DNA from: Phocoena phocoena
Lineage: Eukaryota > Chordata > Mammalia > Artiodactyla > Phocoenidae
NCBI RefSeq assembly: GCF_963924675.1
Contig: NC_089235.1
Span: forward strand, 62,926,220 to 62,990,219
Reading direction: 5' to 3'
Length of the DNA: 64,000 nucleotides
Shown here piece by piece: positions 1-11,309 of the stretch (its first letter is position 1; every line of letters begins with the position of its first letter). The position numbers were made by a program, and so were the translations under genes. The notes beneath the pieces were generated by a model, which did no database searches, was not told where the DNA came from, and saw only the letters and a program-made list of their open reading frames with translations.

Positions 1-1092
1 TATAGCCCTCTCACTTTTCTCAGAAGAGAAGGCTATTAATGTTGCCTTCCAAATAGTTTTGATTCTGTAGGGAAGATTTATAAAAAAATCATTTTAGCCC
101 TTGGGAAAAAATTAAGTCAGTTCAAATGCCATATCAAATATTTGATATCCAATGAAATACAGAGTGGATAAAAATATAATTTTGAAAAAAAATGCCAAAG
201 AATCTTTGGATAACATTTTAGAGAGCATAATATTCTCTCTGCATGTTAGAAAAGAACCTGAGAGAAACTTTCTTGTTACTGCTAAGTTGCTCGTTACTGT
301 TATTTTCATTTAAATGCTGAAAAAAATCATTTAATAGTTCTTTCCCCTCTATAGACATAGAATAGAACTAGCTTAAAACCATATTCATAGGACAGTTGTT
401 GGGAATGGACTACTTCAGTAAGGTCTAGTCTGTTGAGAAATATGAAAATATTTTTCTTATGTATAGAAACAATGATATGGAAACAATGAGAATAATGGGT
501 TTTCTCTTGTGGTTCCCACACAAGCAACTTTCTATTTTCAGGAGGTACACAGCATTGCCAAAATGTTCACTTTCATTGCAGTGACTTTTCATCGCTGTTG
601 TAACAGTAAAATTATATATATTTCTGCCTATGAAGTCTTTATTTATGAACTCATAAGTAGGATGCTTAGGTATGATGTTTCCAGTCATTAATGCAAAGGT
701 GAAATTGTTCTTTCATGGCAGGTGGGCCAATTAGCATCTTTAAAAGGAGCCATCATTATGTTAACAAAAAACTGGGTTTGCTGATGAATAATGGTTTCAT
801 CTCAAAAAGCACTTTGAAAACATTGCCTAATTAATATGACTCAGAAGACTCAAATAAAAATATGTTCTCTGCTCTTAGACTTTTAGTTCAACAGAAGCAC
901 TTTGGGAAGCAAAGAATGAGCAATAGGAAAATTACATTTCTCATTTGTCAGTTGTAAAGCCAGTTGCAATACAACTTTTTTACAACTGTTTGTGTCAGAA
1001 TGAGGAAAACTTACATTTTACTATGGGAAAAATATTTTAAAATAATAGTCATACTTTTATATCTGGAAACATGGTAGAATATCAGATAGCCT
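1..1092. other. AT-rich sequence without recognisable gene or repeat
   Basis: No interspersed repeat, exon-like open frame or RNA gene is recognisable here. The sequence is AT-rich but not low-complexity, so it could be old unique DNA or a conserved noncoding segment. It holds one perfect 10-bp inverted repeat at 949-958 and 979-988, listed separately. Confidence 0.5.
949..988. repeat. Perfect 10-bp inverted repeat (hairpin)
   Basis: CAGTTGTAAA at 949-958 is exactly the reverse complement of TTTACAACTG at 979-988, leaving a 20-nt loop. The pairing is read directly from the sequence. Any function is unknown, and a 10-bp match at this distance can occur by chance in 64 kb. Confidence 0.6.
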
Positions 1093-1093
1093 G

Positions 1094-1356
1094 AAGTGAG
1101 AGAGTGGCATTGACACATATACACTACCAAATGTAAAATAGATAGCTAGTGGGAAGCAGCCCCATAGCACAGGGAGATCAGCTCAGTGCTTTGTGACCGC
1201 CTAGAGGGGTGGGATCGGGAGGGTGGGAGGGAGGCTCAACAGGGAGGGGATATGGGGATACATGTATACGTATAGCTGATTGACTTTGTTATACAGCGGC
1301 AACTGACACAACATTGTAAAGCAATTATACCCCAATAAAGATGTTAAAAAAAATAT
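1094..1356 (+). mobile_element. 5'-truncated L1 3' end
   Basis: The segment carries the cetartiodactyl-type L1 3'UTR: text reading 'ctaccaaatgtaaaatag', the GGGA-rich block and the terminal AATAAAGATGTT followed by an A-rich tail at about 1346. The same text appears in reverse complement at 4419-4948 and 11680-12040. Only the last roughly 260 bp is present, so this is a strongly 5'-truncated, non-autonomous copy. I see no clear target-site duplication. Confidence 0.85.
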
Positions 1357-1929
1357 ATAGACAACATCCTTTTGAGTTCATAGCTTAGGTTTTCAATGAG
1401 TAAGGGTAGACATGAGGTGCCAATGGAGCTGTAAAAAAGTGACTTGATATTATAGGACTGTGGAAGTCCTGAAGTTGGTGGTTGTTGGTCTTAGTAACCT
1501 AGGGTGTTAGGTGCACATACTGGGACAGGACAAAACGAACCTACAGGAGAAAAAAGTTTATAACTGAGACCACCGTATTAAGTCTGACCCTTCAAGGGCT
1601 ACCATTTTAGTGAAAGGGTAGATTAGACACAAATGAACCATTGGCACAGTAAGATGACAAGGAACCTTGTCTGTCATCCTGGACTCTGAGAGGGAACAAA
1701 GTTCCTTCTGATAAATTTAACCATTGGCATGTTCGCACTTGGATAAGAGATTGTACTTTTTACTGCCTGCATGGTTTGAGGATTCCATGATGACAAATTA
1801 ACACCAAAATAGTTCTGGCATTTTTCAGAAGGCCCAATTTTTCTTCTGAAGGATGTACTCTCAACTGTGATGCGTAAGATTTTTACTGAGAAATTCTTTC
1901 TGAAGAAAAACTTACAATGATAAATCATA
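1357..1929. other. No recognisable feature
   Basis: I see no gene and no repeat that I can name between the L1 3' end and the old L1/HAL1-like segment. The one minus-strand open frame here (1674-1928) has no recognisable motif. Confidence 0.45.
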
Positions 1930-2465
1930 AATCAATTTAAGAAAATAGTTATCCTGAGAATCAGCAGACACAACAAATAGCAGGAATTCAAATGATGAAA
2001 TAAGGGCATTTAAGATAATTAAAGAACTACAAAAGAACTTTAGAAAAAACTAAAAATAAGAAGCTATAAAAAATAACAGGCAAATCTGAAAATGAATCAA
2101 ATAGAACTTCTGGAAATGTAAACTGGAGTCATTTATATTAGAAACTCAATAGATAGGTTAAATTGTAGATTAGTTACATTGAAAGAGAGAATAGGGGAAA
2201 GTAGAAGGTAGAGCTGAGGAAATTATCAGAATGGAGGGGTAAGTAGATACTACAAAGAGAGGTTAAAGAGATGCAAGTCAGGATGAGGAGGCCTAATGGA
2301 TGTCAAAAAGGAGGACAGAAGGAAAAGAGGGAGAATAAGAAGGAAGCAATGTTTGAAGAGAAAATGGGTGAGGATATTCCAGAATTGATGAAAGGCACGG
2401 ATTCTCATATTTGAAAGTGCAAGAAGAACATAACAGTGCTACTGAAGCAAACTTGGGCCCACTAA
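1930..2465 (+). mobile_element. Old L1/HAL1-type ORF1-region remnant
   Basis: A-rich, coiled-coil-like coding remnant resembling the ORF1 region of old L1 or HAL1 elements, with phrases such as 'gaattgatgaaaggca' that match the usual sense strand. It has many stops and is not translatable. It ends where the LTR-like segment begins near 2470. Assignment rests on remembered family text; a repeat-library search would settle L1 versus HAL1. Confidence 0.5.
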
Positions 2466-2474
2466 TCCAACACA

Positions 2475-3067
2475 CAGCAAAGCCAATCTACTGACACTGG
2501 GTTGTGATAAAGGAAAATATAGCATTTATTGCAGGGTGCCAAGCAAGATGAATAGGCAGCTTGTGTTCAAAAGACCTGAACTCCTCAATGGCTTTCAGGG
2601 AAGGGCTTTTAAAGACAGTGTGAGGGACAGGGTCACAGGGTGTGTGGTCAGCTTATGTACAGTTCTCTGATTGGTTGACCATGAGGTAACAGGGTGATGA
2701 TTTGAGAATTTCAATCATTAACCTTCTAGTTTCAACCGGTCTGAGGTCTATGTGCTGGTGGTCAGCATGCAGTTAACTTCTCCCACTGGTGGGGTGTTTT
2801 GGTATCTGCAAAACAACTTCAGGATATTATCTATGGCCCTTGAGGAGGAATTAAATGTCCTTGACTTGCTTGATGGCTAAAGTATTATAATTTTGTCTTG
2901 CTTGACTGTTTTCTTTTGTTTCTGCGTTTTCTCACTTCTCTGATTAAATTTGCTCTTTGGAACTGGCAGAAGGCCTAGGAGGCTGAAGTTTTTCTGCAGA
3001 TAAGAAGGGGGAGACACAGGGAGTCTGTCCCCAGGAAGGTCCCACAGGGACCTGTTTGGTTTCAACA
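2475..3067 (-). mobile_element. ERV-type LTR fragment (probably ERV1 class)
   Basis: The segment reads like an endogenous-retrovirus long terminal repeat. On the minus strand it starts with TG at about 3067 and has an AATAAA polyadenylation signal near 2525-2530. No internal retroviral genes lie next to it, so it is a solo or fragmentary LTR with no coding capacity. The class is inferred from general resemblance and the exact family was not determined. Confidence 0.5.
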
Positions 3068-3146
3068 GAAGTGGGGAGGGGCTAGATACATCACTGTCAA
3101 ACTGCCGAATAGCACAGACACAGAGATGATCTTAAAAGCAGCTAGA

Positions 3147-3355
3147 GGGCTTCCCTGGTGGCGCAGTGGTTGAGAGTCCGCCTGCTGATGCAGGGGACAT
3201 GGGTTCGTGCCCTGGTCCGGGAAGATCCCACATGCCGCGGAGTGGCTGGGCCCGTGAGCCATGGCCGCTGAGCCTGCGCGTCCAGAGCCTGCGCTCCGCA
3301 ACGGGAGAGGCCACAGCAGTGAGAGGCCTGCGTACCGCAAAAAAAAAAAAAAAAA
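3147..3355 (+). mobile_element. CHR-type SINE (young), copy 1
   Basis: Roughly 200-bp tRNA-derived SINE starting GGGCTTCCCTGG with an A box-like head (GGCGCAGTGGTTGAGAG) and a B box-like GGTTCGTGCC. These are internal RNA polymerase III promoter elements inherited from a tRNA. It ends in a pure A tail. The TSD AAAAGCAGCTAGA is intact at 3134-3146 and 3352-3364, so the whole insertion is preserved. Such elements are mobilised by L1 proteins. The GC-rich body is open in several frames but codes for nothing. Confidence 0.95.
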
Positions 3356-3364
3356 GCAGCTAGA

Positions 3365-3790
3365 ATGAAAATAAGAGAACATCCTCTATACACTCCAGGG
3401 TGCAGAGGCAAGCCACATGCACGCTACAGGTGGTGGCCAGGCATGCAGGACAGGTGGAGCGCTGGCGTGGGTGAGGGGTTACTATATATTGTTCCTGTCT
3501 GGAGGGCTGTGGCATCAGGAGGGCTGCTGGAGACAAACTTCTCAGAGCAGGGGCAAGCAGTGAGAGTCAGGATGCCAGAGTGTGTGAGAAGTTTGGTACA
3601 TGGGCCACAGGTCATAGGAGACAAACCTCCAGGGAGAGGGAGTATTGCAGAGGGAGTTAGGGTGCCAGTGTGGGCAGAACTCACAGTGTCCCTATTGAGA
3701 CCATGACAAGTGATCACTAGACTAAACCAAAAAGCCATATATGTTCTGGGTGTGTGGCTAGGGCCAAGCACCATTGAATGTCTTAATGCC
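3365..3790. other. Unclassified GA/GT-rich segment with weak 88-bp internal repetition
   Basis: The text starting GGAGACAAAC at 3529 recurs at 3617 in diverged form, both times followed by a GATGCCAG- or GGTGCCAG-type phrase. This suggests two degenerate units of about 88 bp. Open frames exist on both strands, but none shows a recognisable domain. It could be the inside of an old retroelement, or a minisatellite remnant. Confidence 0.35.
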
Positions 3791-4404
3791 TATACCCCTC
3801 ACTGACAGTACATCCAGATAAAACAGGGGCTCTCCTCCCTACTGAAGTGCCCCATCCATGCCCTCTATCCAGAAAGCTTAACGCATTGTAAAGAAGAGAT
3901 ATTGAAAGGAATTTCTTCCACTATTGCAGAGCAAATATTGAAGGGTGAATTTCGAGCTAGGAAGCAATAAATTGATAGCTGACATAATAAACTTTAGATA
4001 AAAGGAAGTTGAATATAGAAGAAAGACATGTGATCCAAGAAATTAGGTGTGTTTTCAAAAAACAACAGACAAGTACTGTGGGCAAATCTAAATGGCAACG
4101 GCTGTACATAAAACAATAAAGAGAACAGTGATTCATTTGGTGGGTGTAAAGCAAGATGGAAGTAAAATACTGGAAAACTAATACATATAAAAAGGAGAGG
4201 CATGATAAGAAAAGTTTTCAAAATCTCTTTAGTGTTATGGAAAGAAGGAAGAGATTAACATTTTTTGGAGTCATGTTTTACTCCTTTCTTTATCTCATAC
4301 TCCAAGTGTATTTAATCTGTTTGCAAATCTTGCTAGCTATATCTTTAAGCCGTATTTGAATACATTCATCTTACTACCTTCTCTGATACCATTCTGGCCT
4401 GGGC
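3791..4404. other. No recognisable feature
   Basis: Unique-looking AT-rich DNA up to the L1 target-site duplication at 4405. Neither gene nor repeat could be supported. Confidence 0.4.
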
Positions 4405-4418
4405 TCCAATAGTTTTTT

Positions 4419-4948
4419 GTTTTTTTTTTACATCTTTATTGGAGTATAATTGCTTTACAATGGTGTGTTAGTTTCTGCTTTATAACAAAGTGAATCAGTT
4501 ATACATATACATATGTTCCCATACCTCTTCCCTCTTGCGTCTGCCTCCCTCCCACACTCCCTATTCCACCCCTCTAGGTGGTCACAAAGCACCGAGCTGA
4601 TCTCCCTGTGCTATGCGGCTGCTTCCCACTAGCTATCTATTTTACATTTGGTAGTGTATATATGTTCATGCCTCTCTCTTGCTTTGTCACAGCTTACCCT
4701 TCTCCCTCCCCATATCCTCAAGTCCATTCTCTAGTAGGTGTGTGTCTTTATTCCTGTCTTACCCTTAGGTTCTTCATGACATTTTTTTTTCTTAAATTCC
4801 ATATATATGTGTTAGCATACGGTATTTGTCTTTCTCTTTCTGACTTGCTTCATTCTGTATGTCAGACTCTAGGTCCATCCACCTCATTACAAATAGCTCA
4901 ATTTCATTTCTTTTTATGGCTAATATTCCATTGTATATATGTGCCACA
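4419..4948 (-). mobile_element. 5'-truncated L1 (ORF2 C-terminus plus 3'UTR)
   Basis: On the minus strand the element runs from the last codons of L1 ORF2 through the 3'UTR to a poly-A tract, seen here as poly-T at 4415-4429. The translated end includes the hallmark ORF2 C-terminal text IKRNEIELFVMRWMDLES and KYRMLTHIYGI. The TSD TCCAATAGTTTTTT lies at 4405-4418 and 4949-4962, so this is a complete but 5'-truncated insertion of about 530 bp. Confidence 0.92.
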
Positions 4949-5059
4949 TCCAATAGTTTTTTACATGTACATTTCAATTACCTTTTAACTGTTCTCCCTG
5001 GTTCTGCCCTTTGCCTACTGTAGCTATTCCCTCTCCTTCCTGCCCCCCACCAAAAGATA

Positions 5060-5520
5060 TCCAAATGACCTGTTTATGATTTTACTCATATTAATCACTC
5101 CGCATGCATCCAATGACTTTCCATCTCACTTAGAATAAAAGCCAAAGCCCTGAAAATAGCTAAAAGTCCCCGTTCAGTCTCCCTCCTCACTGCAACCCAG
5201 CAGCCTTCCTTGCTGAAATCATCATGCCCTAGCCTCTCCCTTACTTATTCTGTGGTAGCTTCACTAGTCCGTTGTGTTCCTTGATTCTACCAAGTGTGCT
5301 CCCACTGTAGGACCTTTCTACTTGCTAATTTCTCTGACTTCAGAAATCTACTTGGCTCACACCCCCACTTTCTTGAGTCTTTTCTCAAGTGTATCTTTCT
5401 CAGTGGGCCCTTTCTTGTGAACCCTACATATAATCCAGACCACTTCCCTTTCCCACCCTTGCACTATTTATCTTTTTTCTTTATTTTTTCCATTGTTCCT
5501 ATCACCACCTGTAATTCTCT
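5060..5520 (+). mobile_element. L2 LINE 3' region
   Basis: The order of phrases (cattle-type 'gccaaagccctgaaaat', 'ctcactgcaacccagca', then a CT-rich coding tail) follows the 3' ORF region of the ancient L2 LINE in sense orientation. It is diverged and interrupted by stops. L2 has been extinct since before the placental radiation, so this marks old DNA. Confidence 0.55.
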
Positions 5521-5521
5521 G

Positions 5522-5680
5522 CAGCCATCCCTCAGTATCTGAGAGGGACTGATTCCAGAACCCCCAAGGGTACCAAAATCCACTGATGCTCAAGTCCCTT
5601 ATCAAAAATGGCACTACAGTCAGCCCTCCGTATTTGTGGGTTCCACATCAGCAGTTGGGTGAATCGAACCCTCAGACACT
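5522..5680 (+). mobile_element. Tigger/MER2-type DNA transposon fragment
   Basis: The phrase run CCTCAGTATCTGAGAGGGAC, then 'ccagaacccccaagggta', then 'aaaatccactgatgctcaag' matches the terminal region of TcMar-Tigger elements (MER2 type). A second partly similar end (CAGTCAGCCCTCCGTATTTG) follows at 5619. It is a non-coding remnant. Family naming is from memory of consensus text. Confidence 0.55.
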
Positions 5681-5809
5681 ATATACCTCTCCATTCTTTC
5701 TTTCATTCCTTCTTTCTTCCCTCTCTCTTAAATTATCAGGGTTTCCCCCATAGGAAGCATTCTGATGACAGGAACTTTTGTTTTTATCGTTTCCACAGTA
5801 TCTCAAGGT

Positions 5810-5893
5810 TCTAAAGTAGTGCCTGGCCGGTAGTAGTCACTCAGAGCATTTGTTGAGTAAGTGAATGAGTGAATGAATGAATCAAGCCAAAAT
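5810..5893 (+). mobile_element. L2 LINE 3' terminus
   Basis: The phrase GTGCCTGGCCGGTAGTAG followed by TTGTTGAGT and repeated GAATGA units is the usual 3' end of L2. The young SINE at 5907 landed just behind it. Confidence 0.55.
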
Positions 5894-5906
5894 AAAAATG
5901 AGGAGA

Positions 5907-6112
5907 GGGCTTCCCTGGTGGCGCAGTGGTTGAGAGTCTGCCTGCCGATGCAGGGAACACAGGTTCGTGCCCCGGTCCGGGAAGATCCCACATGCCGCAG
6001 AGCAGCTGGGCCCGTGAGCCATGGCCGCTGAGCCTGCGCGTCCGGAGCCTGTGCTCCACAAAGGGAGAGGCCACAACAGTGAGAGGCCCGGGTACCGTAA
6101 AAAAAAAAAAAA
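5907..6112 (+). mobile_element. CHR-type SINE (young), copy 2
   Basis: Same family as the copy at 3147, with intact A and B box-like text and an A tail. The TSD AAAAATGAGGAGA lies at 5894-5906 and ends again at 6121. Private changes include a GGTACCGTAA end in place of the usual CGTACCGCAA. Confidence 0.95.
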
Positions 6113-6399
6113 ATGAGGAGAAACATAGAAAAATTAAAAAACTCGACTAAGAAGCTTTATCTAATGGATTTACAACAAACTCTGTATTTAACGATTAGCA
6201 AATGTACATTTGCTAATTACACTGTGAATATATATCGATCATTTACCAGAACCAATTATGTATCTACCTCCAAAGCATGTCTTAGTGAAAACCAAAGTTT
6301 CAGTAGTAATATATTGACTCTTTTCTATAACCCCAATGCAACTAGAAGACTACAACAAAAATAAAACTAAATAATTACCAGACATGATTGGAAAGCAAA

Positions 6400-6850
6400 A
6401 TGAGCAAATAAAAAAATTAAACTCCATTCTTACCCATTGATAAATAGTAGTCATTATGGAGCTCAGAAAATACCTAGAACTGAAATACATGAGTTTTTTC
6501 CTACCAAAAATCTAAAACTGTATTATAGGGAAATTTGTAGCCCTTGGAAAAAACCCAGCAATTTAAACATAAAACAAGTAGAGGGAAGAAAACAATAAGT
6601 TTAAAAGCAGAAATAAGTGAAGTAGAAAACAAAAACTAGAGAGGATCAATAACTACCAAATTGATTCAATGTGAAAAGTAATAATAACATAGAAAAAACT
6701 GTGAGTCGATTAAAAAAAAAGTGAATAAACAAGTATACATGACTGGAGAAAAGGGGTACATAAGTATAAGAGAGATTAAAAAAACGAATTACAATGAATA
6801 TTTTTATGCTAATACGTTTTTAAAATAAGAGAAAATGGACCATTCTAAAA
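6400..6850 (+). mobile_element. Old L1 ORF2 remnant
   Basis: A-rich text reading AGCAGAAATAAGTGAAGTAG and GAAAACAAAAACTAGAGAGG follows the region of L1 ORF2 between the endonuclease and reverse transcriptase domains, sense strand. Numerous stops and indels make it a pseudogene-like fragment of an old L1M-type element. Confidence 0.5.
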
Positions 6851-7029
6851 ATGATAATGAAATTATTTTTCCAAGTTAACAATTTAAAAAAATTTTAAAA
6901 TATCTCTGAATATTAAGTTTCTAGAGAAGGCAAACATTTAGTTTTTGAAATCCTTCTAATCATCTTTGGCAAAATGAGTATAAGTATATATTTTTCAGTC
7001 TCTTTCTAGGGGTTAAGAATTCTGACGTG

Positions 7030-7500
7030 CATTAATCAAAATCCATTTAGTTACAATCTCAAATCAAACTTCTCTAGGCAAAATAGGATTTATTGGCTCA
7101 TAAAACTAGAAATTCAGAAACGTTTCTAGCTTCAGGAAGGCATCCAGTAGCTCAGATAATGCCACCAGTAAATCACCTTGTTCTCTCTCTCTATCTTGGC
7201 CCTGCCTTCCCCAGCTTTGGGTTCATTCTCATGGAACTAATGTGGCGGTTTTGGTCACCAAAATCTCTAGGCTTACGTCATTCTCACAGCTAATGATCAC
7301 AGAGAACAAAGAGCTCCTCTTTCCTGAGAGTTTCAGCAAAGTGCCGAGGGTCAACACTAATTGACCCACTGATGTCATGTGCCCATCCCTCAACTGATCC
7401 CTTTGAACAACGGAGGGGGTTGTCTGGCCATGTGACACGCCCTGGATCAGGGGGATGAAATTCATCCTTTCCATATCACATGGACCAAGAGTTGAGAGAA
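7030..7500. mobile_element. Old interspersed repeat of unnamed family
   Basis: The phrases AGGATTTATTGGCTCATAAA, 'cttcaggaaggcatcc', 'catgtgcccatccctcaa' and 'catcacatggaccaag' belong to a repeat I have seen in many mammalian loci, but I cannot name it with confidence. It is non-coding. A weakly similar segment occurs near 61260-61400. Confidence 0.4.
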
Positions 7501-9270
7501 GCCATGTTCAAAAAATTTCCAACTCGCTCCTATAGATTCCATATTAGTAAAAATGAACCAGAGATTACTAGATAATTATTTTTACCTGCTTTATCCAATC
7601 ATCAGCAATGTCTACAATGTAAAGTAGAAGAAGACATACTTTTGTCTCCTTCCTTTGTCCAACAGCAGCAGTGAAGCTGGGATGTCAATCTAATTGGAAT
7701 TTACCTTTATACATACAGCAACCTGATTTGCTGCTATTCTCTAGCATTTCCAAGTTCCAGAAACATGGGACAACCTCAGCATCACCAACTAGTAACTAAT
7801 AATATGGTACGTACTCAACACCAGTTGAACTGATAACTAGCTGCACTCCTAGAACTCCCCTTCTTTTTAGGATCCTACTGGAAGAGAAGAAAGTGCTGGA
7901 CCTTAGTGTCCAGGGGGAAGGAGGAGAGAACACTGGATGAAAAGAATGGGAGGAATTGGAGGGAGATGGAGAAAGAATTCTCCTTGTTTACAAGGGTCAT
8001 GAGCTGCTTTAATCGAGGACCGTATGGGATTAGGTAAAATTCAAGGGGACAGTGAGATCAAAACATCCTATGTTGAGATTATGTTAGTTAAATATTTGAT
8101 AAACTGTAAGTTACTATGTGAATGTGAAAAATTCAACTATATCTTATTTGGAGTTCTTATCTCTTTCTTCTTCTTCTTTTTTTTTTTTTTTTTTACAGGT
8201 ATAACTGAGCGAAGTGTGTTCCACAGAACATTCTGTGTCATAGACTGTAAGAAAATTGTTTCCATAATCACATAAATCTGGTAAAAGCAACGTATTTTGT
8301 ACTCATCTTGTCTTGCCACTTCCATTCACATATTAAAGTCTACAAAATTTCAAGTTTTATTTAGCCCAACAATGACTATAAGACTTCCTACCCCACCCCT
8401 CTTTTTTTTTTTTTTTGTGGTGAAGCCTACTAACATCATGTCTTTACGCATACTGTGGGAAAGACTAATTTTTCTCCCTTCAAGGAAGAACTAAATGTGG
8501 AAATTGGTAATTGACTTACAAGTAGATTTTTGTAGTCTCCCATGCAACTGCTTCTTCTTTCTCTTTTTTCTTTCCCTCTCCATCTCCCATTTCCATAGCT
8601 CACTGATCTCTGCTATTGACATTAATCATGAAATTGCTGATTGCCTCCAGGGAGTCTCGTTCAAACTTTACAGTGAAGCAATTGGTATGTTTCTTCACTT
8701 CATGAATGAAGGATGGAGGGATCAGAAGCTGAGGTCGTGTGATTAAAGACAACAGTAATGACCCTACATTATTGCTGGAAACAAGAAATAGCAGCTGCAT
8801 TGTGAGGGTGTTTGTAAGAAATGTGGTCTTGCTGGAGACAAGGGGTGAAACTTCTCTTTCCTTCTTCCTTAATCTTCCAGTGAGTCCTTCTCATATATGG
8901 AAGTCTGCTCAGTTTTTTATTACCCCAAACTTTGTTGCTTAAATCATTGTTCTCAAGGATACTTGGAGACAAAAGAATATTCATGCGATCCCAACAGACA
9001 CAGTTGTGCAAATTATGTGGACTGGTAAACAACATACATGTTTATCCAAATTAGCCAACAAAAATACCTATGATAGCTAAGATGGAAGGAAAGTTCAGGT
9101 TTTGGAAGACATGAAGGAGCCATAATTTCAAATTTGACACTGGTCAGATTTGGGGTTTCTGCTTTTGGATGCCTGGAATGGGAGTATGGCCATGAATTTG
9201 CTAGTCAGTGACTGAACAGGATGTCTGCCTGGACTTCAAAGAGTTCAATAATTATTGACCACTAGGAGAA
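7501..9270. other. Largely unique sequence, no gene seen
   Basis: Apart from homopolymer T tracts at about 8177-8194 and 8402-8416, no repeat or gene is recognisable. Short open frames occur on both strands but carry no motif and no splice-flanked exon pattern. This is probably intergenic or intronic unique DNA. Confidence 0.4.
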
Positions 9271-9363
9271 AGGAGAGCAGGGAAGGATGGAGGAAGAGGG
9301 GGAAGGGACTGAAGGAGGGAGAAGGGGAAGGGACCGAGGGATGGAGAAGGGAAGGAAAGGAGG
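9271..9363. repeat. GA-rich tract with a 25-bp repeat unit
   Basis: This is a purine-only-like stretch in which GGGGAAGGGACT (9299) recurs as GGGGAAGGGACC (9324), giving a 25-bp period with a third partial unit. It is a short degenerate minisatellite that could form triplex-type structure. Confidence 0.65.
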
Positions 9364-9439
9364 TGGTAAATACTAGAGGTCTGTCTGCTCAGATCCAGTG
9401 TCCTGTTCTTCCTGCAACACGACATTGAGTCTATTAGCC

Positions 9440-9560
9440 TTTGCCAGGAGAGTCACTTAACTTCTTGGAGGTTTTGTTTTTTAATCTGTAAAATGGGAGT
9501 GATGGTACCTTTTTCAGTTACTTTACAGGATTGTTTTAAGGCTAAGCAGAAAGAGACAGG
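9440..9560 (+). mobile_element. MIR SINE
   Basis: Core MIR text in sense orientation: 'gtcacttaacttcttgg', then 'aatctgtaaaatgggagtga', then 'ggattgttttaaggc'. It is diverged and non-coding. Confidence 0.7.
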
Positions 9561-9844
9561 ACATGGAAGGGGTTTGCTATGAGTGAAAAGCAACACAGAT
9601 GTCTTTATACATTTCATGGAACAGTAATGAACACATTTATATCCAACTTTGTACTGTATGGCACGATAAACATAACACACAGGCGACATACGTGAGGGCA
9701 AAGTGAAGATTTGTGCTCAAGTGAGCATTCTCTCTGCAACTGGAGGATGGACTACACAAAGCACAGAAAAGATATCTTAAAAATATGAATTTTTAAAATG
9801 GCATAATTTAATGATTTTAATAAATTAATTAAAAGCCATTTTTA

Positions 9845-10042
9845 GGGCTTCCCCGGTGGCGCAGTGGTTGAGAGTCCACTTGCCGATGCAGGGGACACGG
9901 GTTCGTGCCCTGGTCTGGGAAGAGCCCACATGCCGCGGAGTGGCTGGGCCCCTGAGCCATCGCCGCTGAGCCTGCGCATCCGGAGCCTGTGCTCCGCAAC
10001 GGGAGAGGCCACAACAGTGAGAGGCCCGCGTACCGCAAAAAG
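9845..10042 (+). mobile_element. CHR-type SINE (young), copy 3
   Basis: Full-length copy beginning GGGCTTCCCC with a very short tail (CAAAAAG) rather than a long A run. The TSD AAAGCCATTTTTA is perfect at 9832-9844 and 10043-10055. The short tail suggests tail shrinkage after insertion. Confidence 0.95.
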
Positions 10043-10055
10043 AAAGCCATTTTTA

Positions 10056-11090
10056 GAGTTGAGAAAGAGTGACGTTAACATTGTTTTTGGACAGTTGTTT
10101 GGAATTGAGTTCAATTATTGCTCTGTGGCTTTGGCCTTCAGCTTTGGTCTTTGTTGTTTTTTCTTTCCATTTGGTATGTTCTTAATTTGAGGGATGTTTC
10201 AGGCACCCAGAGGAAGCCAGGTGGCAGATGAGCACGTCTGATGAGTTGATTTTTCTCCCCCAACGCACGTCTACCTAAAACATATGTAAATAACATTTCA
10301 AATTTGCCGTAGGTTAGGATTTGGATTATTACATGGGAGCAGGGCTGTGGCTGCAAAGTTTCCAGGTAATGATGGAACTGTCTCCTTGATTTAAGTCAAG
10401 GCTGCCTGTGAAGTTGATTTCAATCCACTTTTGCACATAGAACCAAAATGACACCTTAAAGGAAAGATGAGAGCAAACCCACAGAAAATTTCTTTTCTAG
10501 GTAATTCTTCCTAGATGTTTAAATTTCTAATTAGAAATTTTTATGGTCAGTTGTTCAGGCTTGTTTCTTCAGTTCATTCGTTTGGTTTGGTTTTGATTTT
10601 GCTATTGATTTTTTTGCTTGTGGTTAAAAAAAAGAAAGAAAGAAAAAAGTGTCTAGGCCGGCAAAGGTCAGTTCCTGAAATTTGTATTTGTATGAACTCC
10701 AGGTAAACTTTATTTATCTGAGTTTATCATCCTGAAATTGCCTGGGCCTAGATACAAAAAAAAAAAAAAAGGTTTTTTTGACAGTGGTGACCACACATCT
10801 CTTGATTAAGCTGTCAAATTAGAAGACGGATTGACCTGGAGATATGATTTCAATTATTGCTTTTGATGGTTCTAGAATTTGTATCAAGAGATAAGACATC
10901 GGGGTCTGGGAGACATTTTCTATTGCTGGGGGTAGGGGAAGTAGGTCACTGTATGTGCATAAAATTTTACAAACCAGTTTGGTTACTTTGCTCCAAGAGT
11001 TTTATAGCCATTTATGGTTTTTTCTTGCTAAATTGAAGTCAGTTCTGTTTTGTAGAAGTCACATAGGCATGGCCTTCACTTCAGAACTTA
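10056..11090. other. No recognisable gene or repeat
   Basis: Unique-looking sequence with short A-rich runs at 10626-10647 and 10756-10771. No exon, RNA gene or repeat family could be supported. Confidence 0.4.
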
Positions 11091-11094
11091 ACAA

Positions 11095-11280
11095 GTCACA
11101 GACATGGTTTGAATCCCAGATCCTCTACCTTCTGGCCTTGGGAACTCGGGCAAACTTTTCACTTCACTGTGCCTCAGTTACGGCAGGTTGTAAGGAAATC
11201 ATGCTGCCTGTCTGGCAGGATGTTGGGATGATTAAAAGATCCTAGTACAGGAACTCGTACATTATTGTTAGTACTAGGAT
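11095..11280 (+). mobile_element. MIR SINE
   Basis: Sense MIR text: 'gacatggtttgaatccca', 'cttgggaactcgggcaaa', 'cactgtgcctcagttac', ending 'ttattgttagtactagg'. This is an ancient tRNA-derived SINE of all mammals. Confidence 0.7.
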
Positions 11281-11309
11281 CCCTCACAAGGGCTGTATTT
11301 AAAATCGTT

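Noticed and set aside
3147..3355. Functional tRNA gene in the SINE heads
   Set aside because: The heads have A and B box-like text, but the cloverleaf cannot be closed and each is followed by a long unrelated body and A tail, as expected for a SINE.
3062..3411. Several similar 'proteins' (MAHGPS..., RGMWDLPGPGHEP...) recurring at eleven sites
   Set aside because: These are translations of the SINE body in different frames. Their recurrence reflects repeat copies, not a gene family.
8177..8194. T tract as the tail of a processed retrocopy
   Set aside because: No recognisable retrocopy body follows on the appropriate side and no target-site duplication was seen.
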